Assembly: GCA_036971715.1 (NCBI GenBank)
Contig: JAVHJL010000001.1
Coordinates: forward strand, 1,178,001-1,242,000
Origin: Arthrobotrys musiformis
Lineage: Eukaryota > Ascomycota > Orbiliomycetes > Orbiliales > Orbiliaceae
Direction: 5' to 3'
DNA length: 64,000 nucleotides
A program made the translations under genes and the position numbers. Of the stretch, positions 21,526 through 34,600 are shown one piece after another (position 1 is the stretch's first letter; every line of letters begins with the position of its first letter). Under the pieces are notes generated by a model. The model did no database searches. It saw only the letters and a list, made by a program, of their open reading frames with translations, and had not been told where the DNA came from.

Positions 21526-22936
21526 CTTGTACCTGAATAGTGTATTTGAATTCTACCGGTTTGGTTTCTTTTCTAGTATCCTTTTTTGTTTGATGCAAAG
21601 TAGCCTTAGGTTCGAAAGGAGTGACTAGGCTGAGGATGCTCGAATGCTGTGGAACTGAGATCTTTGGAATTCTAAACCTCGCTGATGGTAAACGGCCTGG
21701 AATTTATATTCAGAAATTTGCCCCCAAGGTAAGATAATTACGCATATATATACGTAGTACTCTTGGCTACTGTGGCTCTTTGAGCTTAAATTACATAAAC
21801 GATATGGCCATTCGACCCGTCCGAGGACATCAACCTGCGGGGGTGAAAAACGGCTCACCACCATATTCACAATCCTCTATGCACATGCGCATGCTATAGT
21901 AACCTTCATTTTTCCCATAAATACGTGTAAAACCCTAGTAAATCCAAAGCGGTGGTACGACCTGATAAAAAATACTATATCACGAACGCAAAGAATGAGG
22001 AATATATAAGAACTGCCTAGAACGGATCGCCTCCCACCGTTATCTGCGGAAAACCAAGGAGCTCGTAAAAAAGGTTAACCTTCGCTTCCACTCTTGCTTC
22101 GACCTAATGTCGCATATGTCAGATCTTGTGGATTACTAAGGAAACTATATCGGTAATATCTACTCAATCGGGCCTTTTGGTGTAGGACTACAGAAAACGG
22201 TCTCGGGTGTGGTTTCTTGACGATTTCGCTTGCTGGATTATACACTAGCGATAACTCGCTTGTAGAAGTTCGAGGCCTTTTATGGGTTTCGTCGCCTATG
22301 GTGACCTGATTATATCAATAACCGAGTATACTGACAGATGCATATTCTCCATAGGATTTAAGGTATACGGCATTATCCATGGATAGATAATTGGGCTCAA
22401 CCATTTCTTTTTATATATATTGCTTGAGATTTGGGAATATTTGAGTCATATTTTTCTGCTTAAATTTGCGTCATTCATATCTATATACATATACATCTGT
22501 GCATACGTATACATCGATGGCGCCTTTGATATATCATGATACCATATCTAGGTATTTCTACCTAAGAAGTAGGGGAGAATCTCCAATTCGATCATCTCTT
22601 TGAAACGAAAATAAAATGTGGTCATTCGTCAAGAATCGAAAGAAGGGGCTCGAAACCAGCGTAAGAAGTGGGGAAAACGGGGCCAGATATAGAAGTGAAT
22701 CCGTGGAGTAGGAAGGGGGAAAAGAAAGGAAATCCGTATATCATAAAAGGTCGTTAACTCGTCAAATATTCCAGATATATGGAATGGTGGATTTGATGGC
22801 TCTCGCAACATCAAATCCAGCATCCAGTGATCTAGCCGCTACGGTCTCTATAATGGGGAGTCATGTCAGAATGGCGTACATAAGACGGGAGAATTCTAGA
22901 AGGGTGAACATATATAACATACAAATTACTGGCTAT
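21526..22936. other. Intergenic between the two secreted-peptide genes
   Basis: Promoter of copy 1 (rightmost strand sense) and 3' flank of copy 2. A TATATATA run near 21741-21750, about 215 bp upstream of the copy 1 ATG, could serve as its TATA element. Nothing else is recognisable. Confidence 0.45.
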
Positions 22937-23279
22937 TTACTCCTTCCAGTGCTTCTTGTATGGGTGGTGGGCAGGCTTCCAGTACTTATGGGCTGGCTTC
23001 CAGTGTCCGTGCCAGCCTGGATCGGCTTCGGCCTCAGCCTCTGCAACTGGGGCTGGGTCTGCAACTGGCTCAGCAACCGGGTCGGCGACTGGGGCGGCCA
23101 TGGCGAAGCTAGTTAGAAGGTTGGTGTTACTTCACCGTTTTATTTCTATATGATGGTTTTGATATCGATATATGTGCCTGGGGTGCCAATATAACTTGTG
23201 GCTCAATCGCGTGGGGTGAATTTTATGTTACTTACCCCAAGAAGGCGACGCCGAAAGCAAGAATCTTGGACAATTGCAT
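22937..23279 (-). CDS. Small secreted peptide precursor, copy 2, with Glu-Ala spacer and Trp/His-rich C-terminus
   Basis: Exons 23279-23236 (44 nt) and 23108-22937 give 71 residues. Signal peptide MQLSKILAFGVAFLGFAMAA; then a spacer of Val-Ala-Asp/Glu-Pro repeats ending EAEAEADP, the kind of X-Ala/X-Pro run trimmed by Ste13-type dipeptidyl peptidases in fungal alpha-pheromone precursors; then a Trp/His/Lys-rich tail with an internal repeat (HWKPAHKYWKPAHH) and one dibasic KK site. There are no cysteines. Exon 1 length, intron position and phase are identical to copy 1, and the precursor length differs by one residue, so the two are probably tandem paralogues. A TATA box lies ~135 bp upstream. 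A pheromone or peptide-hormone role is inference; the usual WCxxxGxxCW pheromone motif is absent. Confidence 0.75.
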
Positions 23280-23411
23280 CTTGATATAAAAGAATGTGGT
23301 AGTTGAAAAGAGTGTATTATCCAAAGGAATGAATGCTGAGAGGTGTATCTATTCGAAGAGCTGAGGAAGCTGATGAGGAAAGAAGAGTATCTTGTGAGGT
23401 CCGAAGGCCGC

Positions 23412-23420
23412 CTTTATATA
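23412..23420 (-). promoter_or_regulatory. TATA box of secreted-peptide copy 2
   Basis: TATATAAAG on the minus strand, about 135 bp before the ATG, followed by a CT-rich leader (CTCTTCTTTCCTCATCAG type). This layout is typical of strongly or conditionally expressed fungal genes. Confidence 0.6.
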
Positions 23421-26185
23421 GATCCTCTGGCCTGAAGTAGGAACCAAAAAGCTGATTGAAACATGATTAAATCAGAGAAACCTTTGGTATTGATCATGAA
23501 GGGACAATTCCGGCTTGTTGATTGGTCTCTCGTGTGCATGAGACGTAAAAGTAAGTATGGTTGATAACCGTTATAGAATTGTCCACAGTTATGGAGGAAT
23601 TGAATTGCTAGATTAGCCCCGCGTGCATATGAGCTCCGCAAAGTTACATAGAAATCGTAGAAATCGGTATCAGAGATTCGCTTTTGATTTGCTATTCCTG
23701 GGGAACCCTGAGGTTCCACGATCGGATTGATAATATTATAGCGCACATGGCTCGCCTGAGATGGAGCTATTAAACGAGCCGGCCGGCCAAGATCTCTGGG
23801 AAATGCATAAATTCAAATCGCATATTCTAGATCTATATATCGCCAGTGATATCTAGCTGCTTCGGTTCTTAGTGGTTTCCGGATTGTTGTTCTTTTCGTT
23901 ACTGTGCCCAATTCAAGCTTTGACTATCTAGACTCGGATGGTCCAATAGCCAAATATGGCAGGGACAACCACGGTTCGATCCAACCGAACTATCGACAAG
24001 AACCCAAGAGCCACAGGATACAGTTGTTTCTTTACGGAAACGAAGACAGTGTCTACGTATCATCCTTGGGCTGCAGGATGGCCTATTGGATTTGTGGCGC
24101 CAACGGTCTGCCCAGGTATCTTGGAGGGCCATGCGGGCCTTGGATCGTCCAAAAAGAAAAGCTTGTGTCTTGAAACGTCTATAAAGAGGCCGTCCAACCT
24201 ATCAAGAGAAACATCAGCTGCGTGACTGCCTGGCTATCTTCCCTATCTACCATCGAGCTTCCGGAAATACCGAATAGAAAAGCAAATGACTAATCCTGCC
24301 AGTTTAAAGAATCTCTATAGGAATACAAGAATCGCTTTTCGCGAACCGACCGAGCCGCAGGGGATACGCAGGCTTAAACCTCATATTACCATAATCGATT
24401 TTGTGCGAATGTTGTTTACGGAAAATCGGCACCGATTGCTTCACGACAACTAAATATCTGATTCAGGCCACTTGGAAAAATGAGGGGATGCTAAATGGAA
24501 GTGGACACTGGATTGTAGTGTCCGATCTATACGTATACCCACCCAACTGCTCTGTAATTGCCTATACTGATGTTCAGATGCCTCGTCAAGTATTTAATCA
24601 GAGGAAGCTTAGCCCATAGACCAATTCAGGAATTTGAAGCCAAGACTCCTTGCTGGACCACGCAACCATGATAGTCTAGTCGCAAGTATTTTGATACGTA
24701 CCACCAATGGCGTTACGTTTCAAGGGATAAATACCTATTTCGAGAGCTAGAGCAGAGTTTTGGCGACGGTCTAAAGTCCCAGTCAAGGTTACATCTAGCC
24801 CCTAGTTTTTTATTATCAAAGAAGGCGTCCAATTTTCGATTCTCCAAATTGATATTGCTACGCGCAGGAAGCAAGTGGTACTTTGGAGTTGGAGACCCAC
24901 CGATTTGATACCACCATACGTTCTCGCAAAAAGCCACTTCAATCGTTTCTACCGTGTCAAGAAACGGACGTTGCCGTATGCATATGCACAGCGATCAACT
25001 AAGCAGTTGGAAAGCAGTTGGAAATCACTCGTCCACATTGCATACCCACAGCGCGATAAGGATCGGTAGTATTGATATCTGAAAGAGATATCGAAATTTA
25101 TAAAGTGGCTGTTGTATCACTATATTAATATCTCAACATCTCAATGCAAAAAATGTTTGTGTCACGAGTATTAAAATAACTCGCACGACACTCCACATTC
25201 CGAACCCTCGTGGCCACACGTTTGGGTGCCTATCTGCACCAAAAAATCTGGACTTCGAGGCCGAATTCTCGTACCTGCTTAATTCGGGCAGCCAGAAAAA
25301 AAAACTTAGTGGCGCGGGGCTTTTCTAGCTTCTGATCGGCCAAACGGTGCAAACAATGCACCACGCAGTTCCGGTTGGTTAAAAATCGCCTCGTCCCGGT
25401 TGTAGCTCATATGCATGGGATGGGGGGAAAATGCTTGTCTTCGAGATTGTAAGATGGCCTTCCCGTTCTGTGGAATGATATTCCGTGAACCCACGCTGGA
25501 CCCCCTTTGATAGCCACACTTTAAGGGTCTGTCTACCTAGCGGTCCAATGCTTTGGTCAGTGGTTGAAGCATAAGATTTAAGAGTATGCACATACAGTTG
25601 ATCAATGAGCCCCAAAAAGCTGAGATGTCAGTTGCAAGGCCTAGAATATGGCCCCTGTCCTCGTCTGGCTTTGCCTGTCCTGTCCTGTCCCAATGCACGT
25701 AAAGTGCAAGGAAGAGGGCCAAGAATTAAATGGGCGGGAAACCACCATTAATAACGCTTGTCAAATATGTTTGCTGGCCACATGTCGCTCAATTGTAGCT
25801 CTCCTTTCTCATGCCATCTTTCACCTGTAATCAGCCACGATAACCACCATCACCACCATCATCACCATTATTTCTCGATATCTTCAATTCCATAGCCGGG
25901 CGATACGATATCACCGCCTTCCGTGGTTGTTGTTGAAGTCGTGGTATTTTTGGTAGACGTGCACCTGCAATTGCTTGCTGGGCATCGCTGATCAACGGCC
26001 TTCCATCGCTGCCTCGTTCCACCACACGAACTCGACTCTCCTTTTGGGAATTTTTCAACGTCGACCCTATTTTCGACCCCCGGTTCCACGTTCTCCCACC
26101 ACCGAACAGGACAGATCTGGGGAGGATTTAACATCGTCTTCACCCTCGTCGCGTGAGCGGTCCTGGTCGCCAGGTTCAGGCAATC
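23421..26185. other. Gene-poor interval and promoter of the disulfide isomerase-like gene
   Basis: No gene recognised; open frames up to 110 codons overlap on both strands without domain signatures. A CACCATCACCACCATCATCACC triplet-like run lies at 25848-25868. The part from about 25900 to 26185 is the likely promoter and leader of the next gene. Confidence 0.45.
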
Positions 26186-28419
26186 ATGCGGCTGTCGGTG
26201 CTGTTCCTCCTCTCCTTGAGTTCCCGAATACTCACGTCGGCATCACCAGCTGCTCTGCCGGACAAGCAGTACAGCAGTGGCGATGTAGTTGATACCACGG
26301 TACCGGAGCTTAAGGAGCTAACACCCGACGATTTCAAAGAGACAATAAAGAGTGGTTATTGGTAATGCTTTCCATTCCGTAATTCTTGTCGACGTGGGCG
26401 AATGTGGCGTTAGGTTCGGAAAAAAAATTTTCAATTCTCTGACTAACATATTATCGATTCTCCAATTGCAGGTTTATAAAACACTACTCTCCATTCTGTC
26501 GGCATTGTATCGTTGCAGGACCCGTCTGGCAGACACTCTACGAATTCTACCTAAAATCCTCGCCCGCATCGCCTTCCTCTCCGCATCCTGTATCCCCTCC
26601 TTCGTTCACCGAAACCTACGACTGGCACTTTGCAAATATAAATTGTGCAAGCTATGGCGATTTATGCAATGAAAATGGTGTCACGGCGTACCCAATGTTT
26701 GGGTTGTTCAAAGATGGAGAGAAGGTCGATACTTTCCAGGGAAAACAGAATAGCATGAAACTTCTGTCGAAGTTTATGGAAAAACACTTGGAACAGATCA
26801 AGCCTGGATCACGACCAGCCGGCCTCGAACTCCCAGTACCTCCAACCCTAGAGGAATACCAAAAGATCCATCCCACTGGAAAGAGACCCTCGGCGGCAGA
26901 AGAGACCACCACAGCAGCAGCAGTTGGGGCCGAGCCAACACCCTCCGTCGAAGCACCGAAACCGAAACCAACCCCTCCAGTACGAAAAGGACCGACTCCA
27001 AACCCCGATGGAAAGTCGTTCCCTCTCGATAACACCAACTTCCAACAGAAGGTCCTTGATTCCTCCCAGGGCTGGTTCGTCAAATTCTACGCGCCATGGT
27101 GCTCCCATTGCCAAGCTATGGCACCAGCCTGGAATACCCTAAGCTACGAACTGCAGGGAGCACTCAACATCGGTGAGGTCAACTGCGAAGCCGAACGCCG
27201 TCTCTGCAAGGAAGTCTCTGTCTCTGCCTACCCAACAATCATATTCTTCCAAAACGGGGAAAGGATCGAATACAAAGGTCTCCGGGGTGTTGGTGACCTC
27301 GTATCCTGGGCCCGCAAAGCCGCCGACTCCGGTATCAAGGAGATCGGGGATGCCGCTGACTTTGAGGAAATCCAAAAGAAACACGACGTCATCTTCTTGT
27401 ACTTCTACGACCACGCGGCCGTTTCCGAGGACTTCGAGGCTCTATCGAGAGTTACAATGTCATTGATTGGACACGCGCCACTTTACAAGACAAACTCCGA
27501 CCACTTGGCAAGAAAATATCGCATTACAACTTGGCCACAGCTTGTTGTTCTCCGTGACGACAGACCAACATATTATCCCGCCCTCTCGCCCGCCGATATC
27601 AGAGATACCAACAAGATGGTTGACTGGATGAAGACCGTCTGGCTTCCTACTGTTCCCGAACTTTCGGCTACGAATTCGCACGAAATCATGAACGGCAAGA
27701 CTGTAGTCCTAGGTATTTTTGATAGCTCTAAGGAGGAAGATTTTAGAATGGCAAAGGACGAAATGAAAAAGGCTGCCGAGTTATGGTTCGAGAATAAAGA
27801 AAAGGACGAAAAGCTTGAGAGGCAGGAGTTGAGGGATAGGAAGCAACATAAGATCCAAGAATCCTTGGACCGTGGAGATGACCGAGGCTACAGAAACGCT
27901 AAGGGAACACCGATTGTGCTACCAATGCGAAAGGAGGTTGGGTTCGCCTGGGTTGACGGAGTTTTCTGGGAACGTTGGGTCAAGCAAACCTACAACATCG
28001 ACGTCAAAGAAATGGGCAACAGGGTAATTATCAACGAGGAGGATAAGAAGAGATACTGGGATGCCAATGCGGAGGGAGAATCGATACTTCCGTCTAGGAC
28101 TGCGATTATTGATGTCGTTAAAGACGTTATTAAGAATCCGTACAGATTGCAGGCGAAGAGTACCGTTGGAAGACTCGAGAGAGCGTTTAGATCGGCCCGA
28201 GACCATGGAACAAGTCATCCGATATTGACAATTATCTTTATCATTGTCGCTCTCGGAGGCGCGTATCTTTGGAGGAGCAGGAGACACAGGAGAGGGTTCG
28301 GCCCTCATCCAGGATTGGGATTGAATCCCGGTAAGGAAGGTGGGTGGGTGCAAGGATTGTTTGGAGGAGAGAAAGATGGCCTCTTTGGAAGCAGCGGCGG
28401 TAGTGGGAAGTATGATTGA
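26186..28419 (+). CDS. Membrane-anchored protein disulfide isomerase-like protein with two thioredoxin domains
   Basis: Exons 26186-26361 and 26472-28419 give 707 residues. Signal peptide residues 1-18 (MRLSVLFLLSLSSRILTS). The first thioredoxin domain has CRHC at 68-71, the second CSHC at 269-272 within FYAPWCSHC; a Pro/Thr/Ala-rich linker separates them. The cis-proline loops read AYPMFG and AYPTII. A lysine/glutamate-rich coiled stretch follows, then one transmembrane helix (ILTIIFIIVALGGAYLW) near residue 640 and a basic, glycine-rich cytosolic tail. The architecture resembles fungal ER-membrane PDIs of the Eps1/TMX kind, which assist oxidative folding or quality control. The CxHC active sites differ from CGHC of classical PDI, which usually shifts redox potential. 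The intron removes 110 nt and restores WFIKHYSPFC. Confidence 0.88.
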
Positions 28420-31400
28420 ATGATGACATAGTCCACCTGAGCTATCGAGCCTTGCGGGCGTGTAATTCTCTTCTTTTTTTACTTTATTTTTCTTTCCTTT
28501 TTCTTTTTTCCCTTTTATGTAGTTCGCTTTCTTATGTATCCGTGTTAGCAATCTTCCTATGCCTTGTTCCCTTTTGCTTCTGCTATAAGTATTGTACATG
28601 TATGTATGCTGTTTTGGCGGAATACCTTTTCCTTTTTTCACTCTCCTCTTAGGCCTATTTTATTGTTCGTGAGCCTAACGTAGACGAATAAATTAGCGAT
28701 GGTTTGGCAACGAGATAACGAAAGTAGTGGCTGGAATTAATCTCGGTGGTCAGAGCATGATCTTGTGACTTGAGTCTAGTCACTGTACTATCAATAAAAT
28801 TAGTCACGACTTAGTCAGTAATTTGGTGTCCGGATCTGGTACTAGCTAGTACACCGAACTACCTGGTAGTTCTGTAAGGCTCACACATTTAAATTTGCGA
28901 TTTACACGACAACCCGGGACATAGTCGAGGGTCTGGCGGACGAGAAGGGAGATGAGAGGAAACATGTTAAATGTATACGCAGTCTCCGTGTCTCTTCTGT
29001 TGGATTTGGATAGGGCTGACATTGCATCATGCCTTAAATTTTGAGACTTGGGATGACATCGATATCTCAGTCGGTCGTTGATGTTTAGAACCGTATTCCC
29101 TCTTATGATCTCATCCTGTTAGATTTCGCGACGGCCGCGCAAGCTGTGTCTCCCCGCTATACTTATACTCACTTTTGGAGACATATGTCGACATATTTTG
29201 CTGAGGATCATGCGCAATGACTATAAAAAAAAAAATACCCGTCCAGAAACCTTTTTTTTTGTCAATGATATTAATATACACAGGCATTTTATTTATGCTC
29301 TCCAAAGCGAAGATCAGGGGTTCGGTGCGATATATTGCGTATTGGGGTGATCTAGACTCGTAGCTATAGTGATTGGCGTGAACAACGAATACGTCTATAC
29401 CTATAGAGTCACAATACTTTGGATCCATTGGTTACGAAGTACCCTAAGAGGGAGCTAGAGCAAATGAGACAGTTTAAGGTCTCAGAGGTCAGCCTTATGA
29501 GAGGATGTGTGAAAAGAAAGAAAGAAAGAAGATCTGCCTCATCCGCCACAGTTCGACTGTGACATCACGACGTCGATATAATGAGACCGATGTGTTGAAT
29601 GTTGTAATTCCTATACTGCGATTTGCTAAAAATGGGATAGCGTGGCAAAGCTATATTCGTACAGAACGACACCAGATCCGGCCTCTTTATGGATCTTATG
29701 CCATGTGTTCTGAGACGAATACGAAATCTGCTATGATGCACTTAAGATCCTCGGCTGTATCATGTATATCCGCCTTAAGTTACTATCTTGCTTTACGAAT
29801 GCATGGACCGTGTGCATATTGAATCCGACAACGCAAAGCCATGAGGAATCAATTTGGCTGCTCACAGAATCAACCTAGGAACCCACAAGGGTTAGGTATT
29901 CAACTTCCGTCTTTTGCGGTACGACATACCAGCAGCCTGCAAGCGAACCCCTAGACCAATCTGCAAGATGTCGCAAACATTGCGGGTATTGTGGCTAGTG
30001 GCCATATTCGAGGCTAGCCGGGGGTCTGGACGTCAAGATTTTTTGGGGCAATTGGCCAGACCCACTTTTTCAATGGCATCGAATAACCCCGCCAGTTTAG
30101 GCAATTGTAAGAACTTGTTCCCGTGAAATTTGAGGAATTTTCCCCCACCTGTGTCTGGAATCTCGCCTGTTAACAATGCAAGGACTACTCTTTGAGGCAA
30201 GGGGTAGATAAGAAGCATATCAGTAACTAGTGGATGTGGTCCAAAGAGGGCGTTATTCTGATAAAAGGGCTGTTAAGCGGCTGGTATTCTTCTTTCAGGT
30301 TCACTATATGTAATTTTTTTTCTCTTCTTTCTTTCACGCACAAATATTAGATTTCCCTAGGTATCTAGGCCTTCAAGGAAAGGAAGCTTACGTCAGTTGG
30401 CGGTATTTTACGAGCATATCTAAGGTGTAAGTACCGACTTGCTTCGGGTTCACACGAGTGGTTCGGATTCAGGGAGATATCACATTCGGTTTGTTAACTT
30501 ACCAAATCCCGGCACAGGTGGTAACCCAGCTCCGGATATTGCGATAGCTACCCTACCCTCCTTCAGCCACTGAGATTTCCAAGTTAACTCTGCGGTTCAA
30601 TTTCAATCAAATCACCCCGGAAGTTTATGTAAGTCTGGCAGGCGAGGCAAGAGGTTTTAGGGGACCAGTCTGGATTTTCCACCTGTCAGTATTTAACTTA
30701 AATTAAACCTAACACCACCCGCCCCGAGTCGCACTCTTTTGTTAGATACTTATTTTTATACATACCTTTTACGGTGGACTCCATAAATACGTGGTCCGAA
30801 TTCTGGAGAATCTTCTCGTCCCTTGCAGTTATAAAAATCCAGATCTCCCTTTCTGCGGACATACATACATTGCGTACATGTTTGGAGTTGCAGATATCGA
30901 GAACTAACCAATTACGATATCCCAGGAGGAGGAAGGGTCTTCCAATCAGAACAGCTGTTGTGCGCCTGCCCAGTCCATTCGGTTACACACCTGCAGTGCA
31001 GCTTCACCTTCGACATTCCATTGGCACCTGCAGGTTCACGAGACGTACGACCACCAGCCCCTCTGCAGCTCTGTAGACGACTGTTGTTATACACCTTCTG
31101 GGTACTTATAGACAGACACTCGTCTACCAGGCTGCTGTACTGCATACTGGATATACAGTACCTGTGTGGAGACCGTTAATTCAAATATCGATTTCCAGTG
31201 CGCCTGTAATTCCAAGCTGCCGTCACAGTCCAGTCAGCCTTACGTTTAGTTACCTGGCCTTGTTGCCTCAACCTCAACTTCGAATCCAACAGATAATACT
31301 CATCTTCCCCCTCACGAATCTGGCCAGACGCTTTATCGCTCAAACCTCAAAGACCACGTTCGCTTGAGACGCCCAAAACCCCTCTCCTTCCACCTTGCAA

Positions 31401-31698
31401 ATGGTGGCTTCTTCACCACCACCCTCCCGTTTCAGCGACGGAGTACAGACCTGAGGAGCTAGGAGAGAAGGTTCAGGAGTGTGCAACAAAGTAACCGACG
31501 GTAGCACAGGACAACCCGTCAAAGCAAACAACGCAAGTAAACACCGTCTACAACACCGTCAACACACTTCGGCCCCCATATAAACAAAGCATCGTGCCTT
31601 CCGTAAACAATCGTTCTGTCGGCTTCATATCTCACCGCCCACAGGTGCACCCCGCCCCGTCACGACGGTGGTGATAGCCATACCTTCGTTCGCCCACC
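28420..31698. other. Long intergenic region
   Basis: Starts with the T-rich 3' flank of the isomerase-like gene. No gene is recognisable up to about 31 kb; short open frames exist on both strands without domains. The last few hundred bases before 31699 are C/CT-rich (CCTCCC, CACCACC) and are the probable promoter and leader of the next gene. Confidence 0.5.
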
Positions 31699-34600
31699 AT
31701 GGGTAATACCCACTCCGCCCAAGCTCCCCGCCGTAACAAATCTTCCGCTCATTCACGCCATCCCTCCTCCCCCACCACGACCAAGAAGTCCTCATTCCGT
31801 CCGTCTTCAAGTAAAATCAACAATAGATTATCGAAACCCAAAGTTGGTGGCGAGTCGCCAGCCCCTATACCTATACCTTTACCATCATCCTTGAGTAGAC
31901 GAAACTCGAAAGCATCTATACGAAATACGTTACCAGACCGTGCTAGTTTAAACCCAACAGATGGTGGAACGATACCATACCCTCGTCCCCCGACCAGGTC
32001 TGCTAGTGTGGATCTGTCGCGGCAGGACAGCTTCACAGGAGCACCACAGCAGGGGTGGGGTAATCACCCTTCGCAGAAGGCGAGTCGGGAAACTTTAAAC
32101 GGTCTAGGTGGGCCTGGTAATAATGCGACTCCATGTCTTGGAGCCGTATGGTTGGAAAGAAGACGGAGTCTTGTCCATGAGCCGATTAATAAACCTGGTT
32201 CGCCGCCTACGAATACCATGAGCCCTGTCTCGTATATCAGGCCCATGACTGCTCCTGCCGCCGAAAATAGTAACTTCGAAGCGTCTCCACTGCTGGAACC
32301 AGATGATTTAAAACCGCCTCCTACGGCTTCTTCTACGGCTAGTTTCCATTCGGCACTGCAGAGTCCGACGAGGATACAGCTTACGCCTTCGCCCACAAAG
32401 TTTTTAAATAGCCAGCAACAGCAGCAAGGACAAACACCACCCTCGTCTTATAATCCCGAGCCTTCGTACGTCCCAGTAAGAAGACGTTCATTATTGCAAG
32501 CTGCTGCTCCAGGTACAGCTACGAGGCCGAAAGTTCAGGAACCGGAATCAGAGAATGCATTAGATATGGACGACAGTCTACTTTTCATACCCAGATCCCG
32601 ATTCCCAAATCTCAATACCGATGGTGCTCGCCCAGAAACGCCCCAAGATCAAGGGACTCTAGGCAGCCTGAGGAATGGATCCCTGTTCGTGGCTAATGGT
32701 GCACCAAGTCCTATTCCTAGCTCACCATCGCTGAGAGCTGCCAGCGATAATAGCCAAAGGCCCAGAGACAGCTCTCTACTTAGTCTTCCTCCCCTTTCTG
32801 CAGTTGTGAACTCCGAGATTGTCGATAACGGCGAAGACGAAGAGGCTCCACAAACTCCAACAAGAGGCGAGGATTTCGCGATAAAGAGGAAACCCGTGGG
32901 TGTTTCTTCGGTTCCAACTTCGCCACAGTCTGGGAAGAGGCCGGCCATTCAAATAGATACGAGCGCATCTGCGAATCCCAACCGACGTAGTTTGCGAATT
33001 GTGCCCCCATCGCCTGATACCGAAGCCCCGGATACAACTGAAACCGTCAAGCCCCAGCGTCCAGCGATTGACCGAGGCGAAGATAGCACGGATGAGGATC
33101 CGCACAGGCGTCACCTATTCAACTATGGTCTTCGAAACAAGCAGTTCCTAAATGGACAATATCAACCAAGTCCATCTTCGGACTACTCTAATACGAACCC
33201 ATCGGCTATACCGTCCACTGCACCCTCTGCGAGGCCAGGGCTCTCTCGATCCCCGTTTTCATTCGAAGGTTCTAAGTTGGTAGATGCCTCGGATTCAAAT
33301 ACGGCGGGACCCCAGAACGCTGAGGGCTTCAGCACTGAAATTGACCCCGCAGAATTTGAGGAGCTTAAACCAAAGCCACTAGTTGTGAGAAAGAATCTCC
33401 GACCCACTGAAACGAGCTCCCAGGCCGGTCCGTCAGCAGTTGATTGTACCAATATCACACAAACAGCGGACGAGAAACTGGCGCCCAGCTCAGATGCATC
33501 TGATGTTTCATCAAACCAAAGCCAAACCAGCCAGACGAAAACCGCTGATAGCGGGTACTCTTCAGCTGAAAGCGCGGCATTGCCACCGGATGATCACTTG
33601 AGACGGGCGAAGAACCGCCAGTCAGCGCCTGAAAATATTGCCAATGAATTTCATAAAGAATATCCGGAGATGAAGTCGGAGATGAGGCCCACGACCAGCC
33701 ACAACTCTGCAGGGCCAAACATCGCGACGGCTGTTATTAACGTTCCTTATTCTACGGTGAGAAATCGGACACCGCCTACACTACAAGCTCCTCCTCCGAG
33801 AGCTTCGAAGAAGGGAAAACAATACCCGCCTACCCAGCCAGCACATAAATTCGAAAATATTGCTGCGGAGGATGCGGATGACGGCGAGCAAAAGAAAGTG
33901 AAGAGGAAGAGACGTCTAAGTTTCAAGCGGCTTTCTTGGAAAAGCGATAAAAAGCCAGAAATCGAAGCCCCAGAAGAACAGGTTGCTGGGGAGTCTAATG
34001 AAGCTATTACAATCGATGAACCAGAAGTACCAAAGCCACCGAGTCCTAGTCACCTCCCACCCCTCGATATCAGTAGCGCCACCACCGAGCCGGAACAGAC
34101 ACAATACCAGCTACAACCGCAACCCGAGAGACAACAAAGCTTTACTAGTAGTGTTAGAAGCGGGTTACAGTCTATCGGATATGCGCCAGAAGCAGCATCA
34201 CTCCCAAGTTCACCGGTGGAGCCATCCTATCATGAACCTATGGCGATTACTTCTTCTACGCCTTCGCGTGCAGTCCTGGCATTGAGGTCCTCCGAGTCTG
34301 TATCTTATACCGGAGCAGCGTATTACCAGCGCTTTAACACCCCTTCTCCAACGCCCGGAGTCGCCCCTAATACGATATCACAAACCACTTCCCTTCCTCC
34401 AGCTCCAGCGCCCCCCGCCCCGCAGCCGCCACAGCAAAAGGTAAACACTCCAGAACGACAACCGTCACTTCCTCGACACACTACTCCACCATCATCGTAT
34501 AAACCTCCTCCAGGTAGATACTCAATGGAAGACAACAACCGTCAACCGCCTCCAATGCCCCCACCGCCACCGCCACCACAACCCCGCCCCGATAATATGC

